This document shows positions 24,832-33,804 of a DNA stretch of 64,000 nt, piece by piece. The stretch spans positions 124,001-188,000 of the forward strand of contig NZ_JBFEFG010000280.1 of assembly GCF_040718835.1 (NCBI RefSeq), written 5' to 3'. The notes beneath the pieces are model-generated. The model did not search any database. It had not been told where the DNA came from and saw nothing but the letters and a program-made list of their open reading frames with translations. The stretch is from Bremerella sp. JC817. GTDB lineage: Bacteria; Planctomycetota; Planctomycetia; Pirellulales; Pirellulaceae. The translations under genes and the position numbers were made by a program. How positions within the stretch are numbered: position 1 is the stretch's first letter; the number at the start of each line of letters is the position of its first letter.

Positions 24832-26583
24832 CTAGGCCTCGTCGGGGAACAATTGCCGTAAGTGTTCTCGTAGCAATCGCTTAATTTCCCAAGCGTTGTC
24901 CATATCTCGCACGCGAGCGGCCAATTCGCGGCATTTCTCGGTGGAAACGGTGCGGCAAATCTGCTTGATCTCTGGAATCGCGCTCGGCGTAACACTCAAG
25001 CTACGCAAACCCATGCCAATTAGCAACATGGTGTAAACGGGATTCCCCCCCATCTGGCCGCAAAGCGTGACATCGATCTTTGCTTTTTGGGCCGAGTCGA
25101 CCGCCATCTGGATAAGTCGTAAAACAGCCGGGTCGCAACTATTGTAAAGTGCGGCCACGTCTGGATTATTGCGATCGACAGCTAATGTATACTGAACCAA
25201 ATCGTTGGTTCCAATACTGATGAAATCGATTTCCCGAGCGAATCGGTCCAGCATTACCACGCTGGATGGGACTTCAACCATAATGCCGACTTTGAGGTCT
25301 CGGTTGAAGGCGATCGACTGCTCTTCCAGGTCTTCCATCAGATCGGAAAGCAACATCTTGGCCTGCCGCAACTCGTGCAGCGTACTGACCAACGGGAACA
25401 TCACCGAGACATCCCCCAACACGCTGGCCCGTAAAATGGCCCGCAATTGTCGACGGAACTGGTCGGTGTTTCGGAGCGAAAGGCGAATGCTTCGCAGGCC
25501 CAAGAAGGGATTCTGCTCTGGCGGATGATCTTCGCCGAAGATCTTGTCCGCCCCCAGATCGAGCGTCCGAATCACGATCGGGCTGCCCTGCATGTCGCGA
25601 ATTACCTTGGCGTAGACCTGGTAATGGTCTTCCTCGGTGGGCTCGCAATCTTGACCGAGATACAGGAACTCGGTCCGGTATAACCCCACGCCGCTGGCAC
25701 CACGTTCGATACACGCGTCGGCTTCGTGGGGGAATTCGATGTTGGCCATCAACGTGATCGTCTCGCCATCGGTGGTGATGGCCGGCAAATCACGGAGGCC
25801 GCGAAGTCGGATCTTGGTTTGACGCTGCTGCTCGACTTCCTTCTCGTAGCGCGCGATCGTCTCTTCGTCTGGCGAGACAATCACACGGCCTTGATGCCCA
25901 TCGATAATGAGCATTGTATCGGTCTGGATGTCTCGCAGATTCGCCCCGACACCAACCACAGCTGGCAACTCGAGGGCTTCGGCAACGATAGCGGAGTGAC
26001 TACCAGGTCCGCCCACTTCCGTCACGATGCCACGAATGTTGACCCGATCGAGATTTGCCATCTCGCTGGGCGTCAGATCGTTGGCAAGCACGATTGAAGG
26101 CTGCTTGGCCGCCAACTTCTTCTTGGCATCCGCCCCGAACAGAACGTTCAGCAGACGCTGTTCGATATCACGAAAGTCGCCGGCTCGTTCCCGCAGAAAT
26201 GGATTGGGAACGCGTTCAAAGAACTGGATATAGCGGGCAAATGACTGCGAAACGGCGTATTCTGCCGTGTAATGACGATAGCGAATCGAGTCGATCAACG
26301 ACTCGTTAAGCTTCTCGTCACGGACCATTTGCAGGTGAGCCGAGAAGATCGCGCCATACTGGTCCCCCAGTTCGACAGCGACTTCATCCTGGCTGGCCTG
26401 GATCTGTTCGGCAACAAGATCCATGGCCCCAGACAGACGCTTCAGTTCAGCGTCGACGTTCGCCCGAGAGATGAATCGACGTGTCACGCGAGGTTGCTGG
26501 TCGTCGACCACCATCGCTTTTGCGATAGCGACGCCGGGAGAGACAGCAATCCCTTGGAGAACACGCATTGATGATTGACTCAC
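24832..26583 (-). CDS. ptsI: Phosphoenolpyruvate-protein phosphotransferase (EI)
   Basis: A 583-residue enzyme I of the phosphotransferase system, passing phosphate from phosphoenolpyruvate to HPr. The swivelling domain has the active His196 in GGPGSHSAIV; the barrel has GVGLYRTEFLYLG, GADKIFGEDHPPEQNPFLGLR, FISIGTNDLVQYTLAVDR and the Cys-containing LCGQMGGNP (usually CGEMAGD). The start Met at 26583 is followed by a second at 26568 giving MRVLQGIAVSPG, also plausible. It lies 39 bases downstream of ptsH, so co-transcription is expected. Confidence 0.95.
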   Translation of the reverse strand: MSQSSMRVLQGIAVSPGVAIAKAMVVDDQQPRVTRRFISRANVDAELKRLSGAMDLVAEQIQASQDEVAVELGDQYGAIFSAHLQMVRDEKLNESLIDSIRYRHYTAEYAVSQSFARYIQFFERVPNPFLRERAGDFRDIEQRLLNVLFGADAKKKLAAKQPSIVLANDLTPSEMANLDRVNIRGIVTEVGGPGSHSAIVAEALELPAVVGVGANLRDIQTDTMLIIDGHQGRVIVSPDEETIARYEKEVEQQRQTKIRLRGLRDLPAITTDGETITLMANIEFPHEADACIERGASGVGLYRTEFLYLGQDCEPTEEDHYQVYAKVIRDMQGSPIVIRTLDLGADKIFGEDHPPEQNPFLGLRSIRLSLRNTDQFRRQLRAILRASVLGDVSVMFPLVSTLHELRQAKMLLSDLMEDLEEQSIAFNRDLKVGIMVEVPSSVVMLDRFAREIDFISIGTNDLVQYTLAVDRNNPDVAALYNSCDPAVLRLIQMAVDSAQKAKIDVTLCGQMGGNPVYTMLLIGMGLRSLSVTPSAIPEIKQICRTVSTEKCRELAARVRDMDNAWEIKRLLREHLRQLFPDEA

Positions 26584-26622
26584 TTGATTAGGGAGAAACG
26601 AGCTGCCGCTTTCAGCGAACGA

Positions 26623-26916
26623 CTACTCGCCCTCTTCTTCATCCTCTTCGACGAAGCGACGGACAACTTCGACCAGAGCATTTGCGGCGGTTTCGGCATC
26701 CGGACCGGTCACGATGATCGTTAACTCGGTACCTTGCTCGGCGGCCAGCGTCATCACATCCAGGATGCTTTTACCGCTGACCGTCAGGCCATCGCGAGCG
26801 ATCTCGACCTGGGACTGATACTGTAGCGCGACCTTGACGAACATGTTCGCCGGACGTGCGTGTAGTCCCTGCCGATTCGGCACGACGACTTTTCGAATGA
26901 TGGATTCCTCGCCCAT
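26623..26916 (-). CDS. ptsH: HPr family phosphocarrier protein
   Basis: A 97-residue HPr that carries phosphate from enzyme I to EIIA proteins. The catalytic His19 sits in NRQGLHARPAN. A regulatory serine site, SGKSILDVM, places Ser50 where Ser46 stands in HPr from Gram-positives, so HPr-kinase control is possible. The protein ends in an acidic tail (VEEDEEEGE) beyond the normal fold. It lies between ptsN and ptsI, about 100 bases after ptsN. Confidence 0.94.
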   Translation of the reverse strand: MGEESIIRKVVVPNRQGLHARPANMFVKVALQYQSQVEIARDGLTVSGKSILDVMTLAAEQGTELTIIVTGPDAETAANALVEVVRRFVEEDEEEGE

Positions 26917-27015
26917 CCAACCATTGCCCCGTATGAAGGAGCTGTCGAGAGACTCTTGTCGGCGTTACCCCAACACCGACCGATTCGACAGCTCCGCCAG
27001 GAATAATGCGACTGT

Positions 27016-27492
27016 TTAGCTGCCGAACTGGTTGTTGTCCGCTTCGTCCAGCAACGTCTTGATGTCTTCGACCGACTTCGACTGCTTGAGGAACTTGCAG
27101 AACATGTCGTCGCGCAACTGACGCGAGATGTTTTCCAACGCTCGCAGGTGATCGCCAGGGCGATCCGGAGGGGAAACCAGCAGGAAGAACAGGTGAACGG
27201 ATTCACCATCGAGGCTGTTGAAATCGACCCCTTCGGTGCTCACACCGACGGTGCCAACCAGCTTTTCGACGCTTGGATGCTTGGTATGCGGAACAGCGAT
27301 GCCACGGCCGATGCCGGTGCTACCTAGCTCTTCTCGCTTGAGGATCGCCTTGATGATGCTTTCGGCGCTATCTTCCATGATATCGCCTGAGGCAACGAGA
27401 CTGCCGGCCAATTCGCGGATAACGGCTTCCTTATCCTTCGACGCCAGTTCCGGCTTGATTGCCTTCACACTGATAAAATCGGCAAACTTCAT
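27016..27492 (-). CDS. ptsN: PTS EIIA component, nitrogen/fructose type
   Basis: A 158-residue EIIA of the PtsN/fructose family. The phosphorylated His69 is in GIGRGIAVPHTKHPS, with the HLFFLLVSPP strand and a helical C-terminus. No EIIB or EIIC domain is attached or nearby, so it fits the regulatory nitrogen PTS rather than sugar uptake. It follows hpf by about 100 bases and precedes ptsH; the group mirrors the hpf-ptsN segment found with rpoN in Proteobacteria, though rpoN is not seen here. Confidence 0.92.
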   Translation of the reverse strand: MKFADFISVKAIKPELASKDKEAVIRELAGSLVASGDIMEDSAESIIKAILKREELGSTGIGRGIAVPHTKHPSVEKLVGTVGVSTEGVDFNSLDGESVHLFFLLVSPPDRPGDHLRALENISRQLRDDMFCKFLKQSKSVEDIKTLLDEADNNQFGS

Positions 27493-27590
27493 TAGCTAGG
27501 TTCCTTTTCATGATGGACCGTGCCGGTCCAAGTCGCTGCAGAGACTCGGTGCCAGATGTCCAGCGTGGTTTCGCCAGCGTGGTCGATATC

Positions 27591-27935
27591 TTATCCCTCG
27601 AAGTTCGTTTCCGCGTCGGGAGCAGGCTGCTGCCCCTTACCGCGGTGAGCCTTCAGCTTCTCTTTATGCTTACGCAGCTGTTGTTCCATCTTGTGAATCG
27701 TGCTGTCGAGTGCTGCGAGCAAGCTTTCCGCCGAATCGGTCGCGACGAAGTCCTCGGTCTTCTCGGCCGTAACGCGCAATTCGACTTCTGGCTTTTCGGT
27801 GTGTTCCAGGTCGATCGTAACTTCCACCCCAGTGATCCGTTCGAACAAACGATTCAGCTTCGAAACTTTCTCGGTGATCGTCTCTTGCGAAGCGGGGCTC
27901 AAATGACCATGGCGCGTTGAAATGTTGACTTGCAC
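27591..27935 (-). CDS. hpf: Ribosome hibernation promoting factor, short form
   Basis: A 114-residue HPF/RaiA family protein that binds the 30S decoding region and keeps ribosomes inactive in stationary phase. It begins with GTG (MQVNISTRHGHLSPASQETI) with AGGAG nine bases upstream. The fold's conserved strands are present (VEVTIDLEHTEKPEVELRVTAEKTE), and a basic helix (RKHKEKLKAHRGKG) precedes a short acidic tail. There is no second dimerisation domain, so this is the short form. It heads the hpf-ptsN-ptsH-ptsI cluster. Confidence 0.9.
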   Translation of the reverse strand: MQVNISTRHGHLSPASQETITEKVSKLNRLFERITGVEVTIDLEHTEKPEVELRVTAEKTEDFVATDSAESLLAALDSTIHKMEQQLRKHKEKLKAHRGKGQQPAPDAETNFEG

Positions 27936-28044
27936 GTCTGAAATCTCCTGACGGGGATGATCCGACTAAGTGGGGCTAAAGCGTGGGAAATCGGTTGGGG
28001 ACCGACGTTGCCGACGGAGGACTAGCCACTGTTTCATCATCGAT

Positions 28045-28072
28045 GCTATAGCGGAAACATCCCAGTCTACAA
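28045..28072 (-). promoter_or_regulatory. Candidate promoter upstream of hpf
   Basis: On the minus strand TTGTAG, 16 bases, then TATAGC, about 110 bases before the hpf start. The match to sigma-70 elements is moderate and was judged by eye. A stress sigma would also be reasonable for this gene. Confidence 0.3.
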
Positions 28073-28327
28073 GCAACGCAACGAGCTGACAAATGGAGCC
28101 ACCACCCGTTTCGGTTCAATTTTTCAACGTTTTTTGATAAATCGAGAACGACCTGTAGGCGGCACCTCGGTCCCATATTCACTCTACCTCATTCCCCCCG
28201 CAAGGCGAGCAATCTCGTCAATTCAACCATATACACCGCAAGGGGTGTCTCTAGGGTGGGCTCGAACCACATTTCCCCCACATCGACGGGAACACTCGCC
28301 AGAAAGAGAGTTCAGAAGGTCCAATCT
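28073..28327. other. Intergenic region with no supported gene
   Basis: Part of the 390-base gap between the FecR-like gene and hpf. A TGGTTCGAGCCC stretch (rc of 28259-28270) resembles a tRNA T-arm, but no acceptor stem, anticodon arm or CCA could be fitted on either strand, so no tRNA is called. An ACACC-GCAAGG-GGTGT mini-hairpin lies near 28233-28249. Confidence 0.35.
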
Positions 28328-30160
28328 TTAGCGATAGAGCGATGCCGGCTGACTGGCCACCTGATCGGTATCGTCCAGCAGGGTCCTGGCCCATCCTCGA
28401 ACGGCCGTTTCTGGGTGCTGGCAAAGAGTTTCCAGCTGCGAGCGGGTCTGCTCGGTCATCTGATCCGATGAGAAACCACACAGCAAACGGTAGATCAGCG
28501 GTCCATGTTCAGGGCTGTGACTTTCCAGGGCGTATTTAACACAACGAGCCAGGTGCGGATCTTGTCCAACGAACTGCCGGGGATCGAATCCATGAACTTG
28601 AAGTTCAAACGGTCCTTGGCTCCAGATCGCGGCGAGCGACTGGGCGTCTTCGACCTGAGCCAGAGTTACCTTGGCCAGGCTGGCCTGACCAATCTCGGCC
28701 CGCTGGCTCAATCCACGCAAGTAGAGCAGGGGATCGTCGACCGTTTGAAGCGTTTCCGCGAAGTGGGTCCCGGTGCGAACGCTCAGCTCCGATGCGTCTT
28801 CCGCGGCAGGCTCTTCCGAGCGAACACCTTGATGTACTTGCGCGGCAATCCGCTGGCCCGGCTTGAGCGTGAACGGCCCACGGCAACTCGATAGATGCAG
28901 CTCCGAGGTTCCTGCGAGCCCTTCAATGTGGACTTCCTGATTTCCCTGGGCCGAGGCAAAGTCGATCCCAGCGGCAGTAACGGCCGAGGTTCGGAGGCGA
29001 GCCCGAACTGGCAAATCACTGGCGACCATCTCCAGGTCCTGGCCGGCAATCTGAAGCTTCAGCTTGGCTCCAGCCTCAAGAGCGACTTCCACGGTGCCAT
29101 ACCGAACGGTCAGAATTTCACCGGTCCAATTCAGCTCCGAAATCGCGGCGACTTCGATTTCCACGTCATCGTGCTTCAGCAGGCACTGCCCACCAGGCGT
29201 GATCACCATTCGACCGTTCGCAAAGCGATCGAGGTCTCGCGAAACCCACGAGGCCGATCCCTTCGAGAGCAGCAGCGTTCCGGCAGCGGAATCGATTTGA
29301 TAGGCATGCTCGTCCAGCGGCCGCAAAGAATTGCCACTGGCAACTGGCATGTGGAACGCAGTCGTGGCGACTTCCGGCAGACGACGCGGAGGCTCATTGG
29401 TGACTGGGACTGGCTCTTTGGGAGGCGTTTCCATGGGCATAGCTTGAGCCAGGAATGCCTCGGGGGCAGGCGTTTGCGGGGCGATCATCGGCCCGGTGGG
29501 CTGCGGTGCGTCGGCTGGGGCAAGCTGCTGTTCCCACTGCTGAAGCACGATTTCGCGAACCTTCTCGCGATTCATCACGGCAGCGGTTACCAATGCGGTG
29601 ACACACGCGGCCAACGTGGTGAGCTTGAACATCGTTCCGATCAGCGAGCCTTTTCGGGCCGGCTGTTCGGCTTGTGGCTTTCGTTCAGCGCGCGGCCGCG
29701 ATGGTGCTTCGCTGCTGAATGCCAGGGCGGGCAATTCAATGGCGATCTCGTCATCGGTTCCTGCGACGGCGGCGGAAGTGCCTGGGATAACGGCATACAA
29801 ACGTTGACGAAGAGTTGGTTCGACAGGGGCAGGGGTCGAAAGCCACTGCGAGAGGATTTCGTGACACGCCGCGACTTCGGCCAGCAAGCGATCGGAAGCG
29901 AAGCATTCGTTTTCTAGCTTGACCACTTCTTCGGCAGGCAGGGCGTGATCGAGGTAACGCATCACTTTCTCGAGACTCGCGCAGCCACGTGCTTCGATCG
30001 TCAATGGAACGATTTCGCGCCGGCCGACGCGATCTTGCAAGTGCCGAAGCAACTGCGCGACGAACGGGCTTTGTTCGATTTTCTGCGAAATGATTGCCGC
30101 TTGCTGCTCATTGAGAAGACCGTGCTGGTGAGCGAGCAAGGTTCGTAGTGTCAGGCGCAT
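28328..30160 (-). CDS. FecR-like membrane protein with anti-sigma-like N-terminus
   Basis: A 610-residue protein. The N-terminal part (about 1-120) is a soluble helical region like the cytoplasmic domain of anti-sigma factors (LPAEEVVKLENECFASDRLLAEVAACHEIL). One transmembrane helix follows near residue 185-205 (TMFKLTTLAACVTALVTAAVM). The outside part has a FecR-type beta region (AAGTLLLSKGSASWVSRD, MVITPGGQCLLKHDDVEIEVA). FecR relays signals to ECF sigma factors, but no sigma gene adjoins, so the signalling role is inferred. A perfect 8-bp inverted repeat lies 37 bases upstream of the start. Confidence 0.7.
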   Translation of the reverse strand: MRLTLRTLLAHQHGLLNEQQAAIISQKIEQSPFVAQLLRHLQDRVGRREIVPLTIEARGCASLEKVMRYLDHALPAEEVVKLENECFASDRLLAEVAACHEILSQWLSTPAPVEPTLRQRLYAVIPGTSAAVAGTDDEIAIELPALAFSSEAPSRPRAERKPQAEQPARKGSLIGTMFKLTTLAACVTALVTAAVMNREKVREIVLQQWEQQLAPADAPQPTGPMIAPQTPAPEAFLAQAMPMETPPKEPVPVTNEPPRRLPEVATTAFHMPVASGNSLRPLDEHAYQIDSAAGTLLLSKGSASWVSRDLDRFANGRMVITPGGQCLLKHDDVEIEVAAISELNWTGEILTVRYGTVEVALEAGAKLKLQIAGQDLEMVASDLPVRARLRTSAVTAAGIDFASAQGNQEVHIEGLAGTSELHLSSCRGPFTLKPGQRIAAQVHQGVRSEEPAAEDASELSVRTGTHFAETLQTVDDPLLYLRGLSQRAEIGQASLAKVTLAQVEDAQSLAAIWSQGPFELQVHGFDPRQFVGQDPHLARCVKYALESHSPEHGPLIYRLLCGFSSDQMTEQTRSQLETLCQHPETAVRGWARTLLDDTDQVASQPASLYR

Positions 30161-30196
30161 CCGTTCCCCTGGACTGGTCTAACCGTGCCGAAGATC

Positions 30197-30219
30197 CTTT
30201 CTTCCAGGAATGAAGAAAG
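30197..30219. promoter_or_regulatory. Inverted repeat upstream of the FecR-like gene
   Basis: CTTTCTTC, a seven-base spacer, then GAAGAAAG, perfect, beginning 37 bases upstream of the FecR-like start. It could be a regulator's operator or a small RNA hairpin in the leader. Confidence 0.35.
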
Positions 30220-30690
30220 ATGATCCGCCGCATGGTACCGGGGCCCCAACGATTTACCCAATAGCGGTTTATGCATCAAACGCCCCCACGGATGACCCAG
30301 AAGAAACAGCTTTCTTAGTCCGTAGTTTTTGACAGCGTCGATTTCGAAGGGTATCTATTCCCATCTCCGAAAATGAGCGACGAAGTTCGCCTTCCGACTG
30401 CCCATCCGGGCCTCTATTTACCGGTCTAGCGATATGGTGCTAGCGATTAGTCGGGTTCTATGACAGCAGTGCCAGCGAAAAACGGCAGCGTTGCCGAAAT
30501 CCACCTACGAATGCCGCTAGCAGCAGTCGATGAATGCTAACGGCCACACGGTTGTGGTCACGCATGGCATGGTCGCCGTGTGACGCAGGAAGCCAGAGTG
30601 TGGAACGGATGCCAGTATCTCCGCATTGTTTGGCAGCCTTGAGGACCGTCCCTTTCGGCAACCCAAGGCAAAGTCGTGGAGCAATTTGTC
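30220..30690. other. Upstream region of the outer-membrane barrel gene
   Basis: About 470 bases without a supported gene. The clearest element is TTGACA at 30329-30334 with TATCTA 17 bases later (30352-30357), a candidate promoter that would give a leader of about 325 bases. The rest shows no hairpin or small coding region I can defend. Confidence 0.35.
30329..30357 (+). promoter_or_regulatory. Candidate sigma-70 promoter
   Basis: Perfect -35 TTGACA, 17-base spacer, weak -10 TATCTA. It points toward the outer-membrane barrel gene, about 335 bases away. The -10 is poor, so use is uncertain. Confidence 0.3.
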
Positions 30691-32070
30691 ATGAAGACGT
30701 TTCTAATTGTACCTGGTGCCTTGGCAGGATTGCTAAGTGCCAGCGCTTTGTTTGCCCAAGCCCCGGGCAATCCGTATCAACCTTCGGCGTATCGCCCCGG
30801 TGCGACCTACTATGCCGAACCAAGCGCGCCCGCCAAGTTGTGGTCGCAGCCAACCCAACCGGTAAGCTACAAGCCGGAAGCCTCGCTCGAACCAATCCAA
30901 GGCGATAAAGCCTATATGGATGCCCTGGAAGGAAAGCATCAGCCCGCTCCATCGGTGATGGACAGCATGGGCCCTGCTTCCTCCCCTTACTCGCCGAGCG
31001 ACTGCCTCACCGGCGATTGCAATTCGGGATATCCCTCGCTGGGAGCTGTTTACGGCGACTGCTGCCAACCATGCTCGCGCTGGTTCGCTTACGGCGGTGC
31101 CTTGATCATGAACCGTGACCTCGAAAAAGAAGTCTGGCTCAGCTACGACACGGGCGACATTGGCCGCCAGGTGATGGGCTCGCACGATGCCGGTATGGAC
31201 TGGTCCGCTGGTTACGAAGTTCGCTTGGGTAAATACCTCGGTGCCAGCAACTGGGCCGTCGAAGGTGTTTTCTGGGCCGTTCGTGACTCCACCGAGTTCA
31301 CCGTCACCAACAACGAAGTCACCGGTAGTTTGAACACCGTTCTGGAAGACGCTTTCCATAGCCTGTCGTACAACAACGGTGGTGTTTCCAACGTCAGCTC
31401 GTACTTCAACAATGCGTTGAGCCATCGTCTTCGCCGTACTTCCGACTTCTACAACTTGGAACTGAACCTGTTCCAGGATCCAACCCTGTACTCGTGCAAC
31501 ACCGGCTGCACCAGCTTCTCGGTTGGCGTGCTCGGCGGTATCCGATACTTCCGATTCTCGGAATCGATGTCGTACTCGGCTGACACGGTCGACTATGCCT
31601 ACACCGGCGAAGTGAACGAAATTAACTATAACGTTGACGTCTCGAACAACCTGATCGGTCCCCAGATCGGCTTCATCGGCAACCTGTCGCACGGTCGCTG
31701 GAACGTCCACCTGGGTAGCAAGCTGGGTATCTACGGCAACATCGCGACGCAGGACTCGGAAATGTTCGGTGCCGCTGGTTACGCCTTCGTCAACGACCCT
31801 GCCAGCCCGAACGATGGTCGCGAATTCAACCTGAGCAGCTCGCGAGGTCGCGTGTCGTTCCTGGGCGAATTGGACTTGGGCTTGGACTACAAGCTGTTCG
31901 ATTGCTTCACGCTCTCGGGCGGTTACCGTGCGGTCGCTGTCAGCGGTGTCGCCTTGTCGGCCGACCAGATTCCGCAGAACTTTGAAGACTATGCCATCAT
32001 CAATCACGTCCAAGCTTCCAGCGACGTGATCCTGCATGGTGCTTACTTCGGCGGCCAGTTCGTCTGGTAA
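30691..32070 (+). CDS. BBP7-like outer-membrane beta-barrel protein
   Basis: A 459-residue protein with a signal peptide (MKTFLIVPGALAGLLSASALFAQA). The early mature part is proline- and tyrosine-rich (NPYQPSAYRPGATYYAEP) and has a short Cys-rich segment (DCLTGDCNSG .. YGDCCQPC). The second half consists of beta strands alternating with glycine loops (WFAYGGALIMNRD, LGKYLGASNWAVEGVFW, GPQIGFIGNLSHGRWNVHLGSK), and the chain ends in a tryptophan after FGGQFVW, a typical outer-membrane ending. I place it in the planctomycete BBP7 family with moderate confidence. A GTG five codons earlier is possible; the ATG at 30691 gives the better signal peptide. Confidence 0.8.
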   Translation: MKTFLIVPGALAGLLSASALFAQAPGNPYQPSAYRPGATYYAEPSAPAKLWSQPTQPVSYKPEASLEPIQGDKAYMDALEGKHQPAPSVMDSMGPASSPYSPSDCLTGDCNSGYPSLGAVYGDCCQPCSRWFAYGGALIMNRDLEKEVWLSYDTGDIGRQVMGSHDAGMDWSAGYEVRLGKYLGASNWAVEGVFWAVRDSTEFTVTNNEVTGSLNTVLEDAFHSLSYNNGGVSNVSSYFNNALSHRLRRTSDFYNLELNLFQDPTLYSCNTGCTSFSVGVLGGIRYFRFSESMSYSADTVDYAYTGEVNEINYNVDVSNNLIGPQIGFIGNLSHGRWNVHLGSKLGIYGNIATQDSEMFGAAGYAFVNDPASPNDGREFNLSSSRGRVSFLGELDLGLDYKLFDCFTLSGGYRAVAVSGVALSADQIPQNFEDYAIINHVQASSDVILHGAYFGGQFVW

Positions 32071-32103
32071 GCCCAAACGTTCACGACCTGTTTTGCCAAA
32101 CAG

Positions 32104-32138
32104 AAAAAAGCCGTTCCTTCCGGAGCGGCTTTTTTTTA
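32104..32138. terminator. Bidirectional terminator
   Basis: AAAAAAGCCGTTCC, a TTCC loop, then GGAGCGGCTTTTTTT, with one T-G pair. Poly-A before and poly-T after serve both strands, between the convergent barrel gene and HDOD gene. Confidence 0.88.
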
Positions 32139-32209
32139 GTTCTTGATTCAGACGTAACCGCTCCTCGACGGGTAGGAAGAGCGGTCGATCGCATTTCTAA
32201 CGCAATGCG

Positions 32210-33127
32210 TTAGGTCGCGGCCTTGGCTTCGGCTCGGTGGAGCAGTTCGACCAGCGTGATCGAAGGATTGCTCAACTTCAGAACCGGAGCGAATTCTTCG
32301 TAGTCCTTGTCGACCTTTTCCAAGGTCTCGGCCACCGATGGGCCACCCTTCATCACCTTGTCGTAGGCGGCCTGGAATCGATCCAGTTCGTTCCACGATT
32401 CGTCAGCGGTCGCCGGCAACAGGGCCGACAGGGCAACAGCGACTTTGCCAGGTTCTTTGTTTGGCGATTCAATGTAGTCTTCCAGATCGAGGTGCGATTC
32501 GATCAGCTCGGCGAAGCTTTCTGGCAAGCTCCAACCACGAGCGATCACGCCACCTGCTTCCGCATGGGTCCAACCGAACGTCTGGCGTTCCAGGTCAGAG
32601 ATACGGGCCTGGCCTTCGCTACGACCTTCGATCAGGCCGCGATATTTGTCGCCCAGTTCCTTGGCCAGCAGTGGCACGGCCATGTCTTGCAGCAGAGCGG
32701 CGGCGAAAAGATCTTCAGCATCCTTCAAACCAAGGTGCTTACCAACAGCGCGGGCAAACAAGCCACGACGCAGCGAGTCTTGCCACAGACTCTTCAGATC
32801 GAATGGACCGCTCTTGGGGTTGGGCATCAGGCTGAAGACCGCGCTCCACAGAGCGAAGTTCTTGATCGTGCGGATACCGACCAAGGTGATGGCAAGCTTT
32901 ACGTTCGAGATCTCGCGCGAGAAACCAAAGTACGAAGAGTTCACGAAGCGCAATACCTGGCCGGTCAGACCTGGATCGGCTTCGATTGGTACCGCGAATT
33001 CGGCAGGACCATTTTCTGGATCTTGTGCCAGTTCGAGCAGACGAATAGCGCTTTGTGGAAGTGCTGGCAACTGTGCCCCGGCCAGCAGGTCTTTCAGAGA
33101 GTTGTTTTGAGTCATCTTGAATTGCAT
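32210..33127 (-). CDS. HDOD domain protein
   Basis: A protein of about 305 residues consisting largely of one HDOD domain, a metal-free relative of HD phosphohydrolases used in signalling. Recognisable parts are LLAGAQLPALPQSAIRLLEL, VLRFVNSSYFGF, ITLVGIRTIKNFALWSAVF and a final HAEAGGVIARGWSLPESFAELIESHLDLEDY. The frame is open to 33367, but the extra N-terminal residues are Cys-rich and unlike the family; I prefer the Met at 33127 (or 33115). HDOD proteins usually act with two-component or cyclic-di-GMP circuits, and a kinase cluster lies about 700 bases away. Confidence 0.82.
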   Translation of the reverse strand: MQFKMTQNNSLKDLLAGAQLPALPQSAIRLLELAQDPENGPAEFAVPIEADPGLTGQVLRFVNSSYFGFSREISNVKLAITLVGIRTIKNFALWSAVFSLMPNPKSGPFDLKSLWQDSLRRGLFARAVGKHLGLKDAEDLFAAALLQDMAVPLLAKELGDKYRGLIEGRSEGQARISDLERQTFGWTHAEAGGVIARGWSLPESFAELIESHLDLEDYIESPNKEPGKVAVALSALLPATADESWNELDRFQAAYDKVMKGGPSVAETLEKVDKDYEEFAPVLKLSNPSITLVELLHRAEAKAAT

Positions 33128-33490
33128 CCCGTCATTCTTGAAAGCAGATAAGTTCCCCGGTCGCTGTCGGTGAACGCAGACTACACGTGAAATAAATAGG
33201 TCACTCCGATCCTTGGGGCAACTTTCGAACCGCGAACCGCTCGCATTATGCAAAAAGTCTTTGATGCAACGCCGACAGACGATGATTTTTCGCCTCATCA
33301 GCGATGAACTCAGTGATGCGAAAAGAAAACGCGCCGCCAGATTGCGACAAAAGCGCAGCAGCTTCAACCTTATCTATTGATTGAAGTTAAGACGAAACGC
33401 CCTTCGACTACCGGCGTCGCGGCACACTCGCTGCAAATCAATCTGACCAGTCAAACCTTGCTTGTCAGATCTCGCAGAACCATAGCCCCC

Positions 33491-33787
33491 GTGACTCGCG
33501 TCTTATTCATCTTTTTGCTCGTCCTTTTTGCCCTATGGCTGGGGACCAGCGTGGAGCTTCCCGCACCGCCGCAAGGTGCCGAAGCGAACTCGCTGGTGAT
33601 CTGGCGAAGGACCGAGAGTGGCTGGATCCGGGCAGAGAGTTGGCTCGTCTCGCGCGACCATCTCAATCGCGAGCCAACGCCACCACTTTACCCCGTGGCA
33701 GCTTTGCCAATGATTATTACGCTGAGCATCGGCGCCCTGCTGATTGGACAGCCGAAAGAATGTCGTGATCAGATACTAGACCAATAG
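33491..33787 (+). CDS. Small two-helix membrane protein
   Basis: A 98-residue protein read from the GTG at 33491, with hydrophobic segments at the start (VLFIFLLVLFALWLG) and near the end (ALPMIITLSIGALLIG), joined by a polar loop with WRRTESGWIRAESWLVSRD. A longer frame exists upstream to 33377, but the GTG gives a clean membrane protein. No family recognised. Its end lies 17 bases from the end of the response-regulator gene on the opposite strand. Confidence 0.6.
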   Translation: MTRVLFIFLLVLFALWLGTSVELPAPPQGAEANSLVIWRRTESGWIRAESWLVSRDHLNREPTPPLYPVAALPMIITLSIGALLIGQPKECRDQILDQ

Positions 33788-33804
33788 CCAATTCGGCGCG
33801 TGGT

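Noticed and set aside
28259..28270. tRNA T-arm-like GGTTCGAGCCC on the minus strand
   Set aside because: No acceptor stem, D-arm, anticodon arm or CCA could be found around it on either strand.
30733..32076. 447-codon frame opposite the outer-membrane barrel gene
   Set aside because: Shadow of a gene with a clear signal peptide and barrel; low-complexity Val/Gln/Ala sequence.
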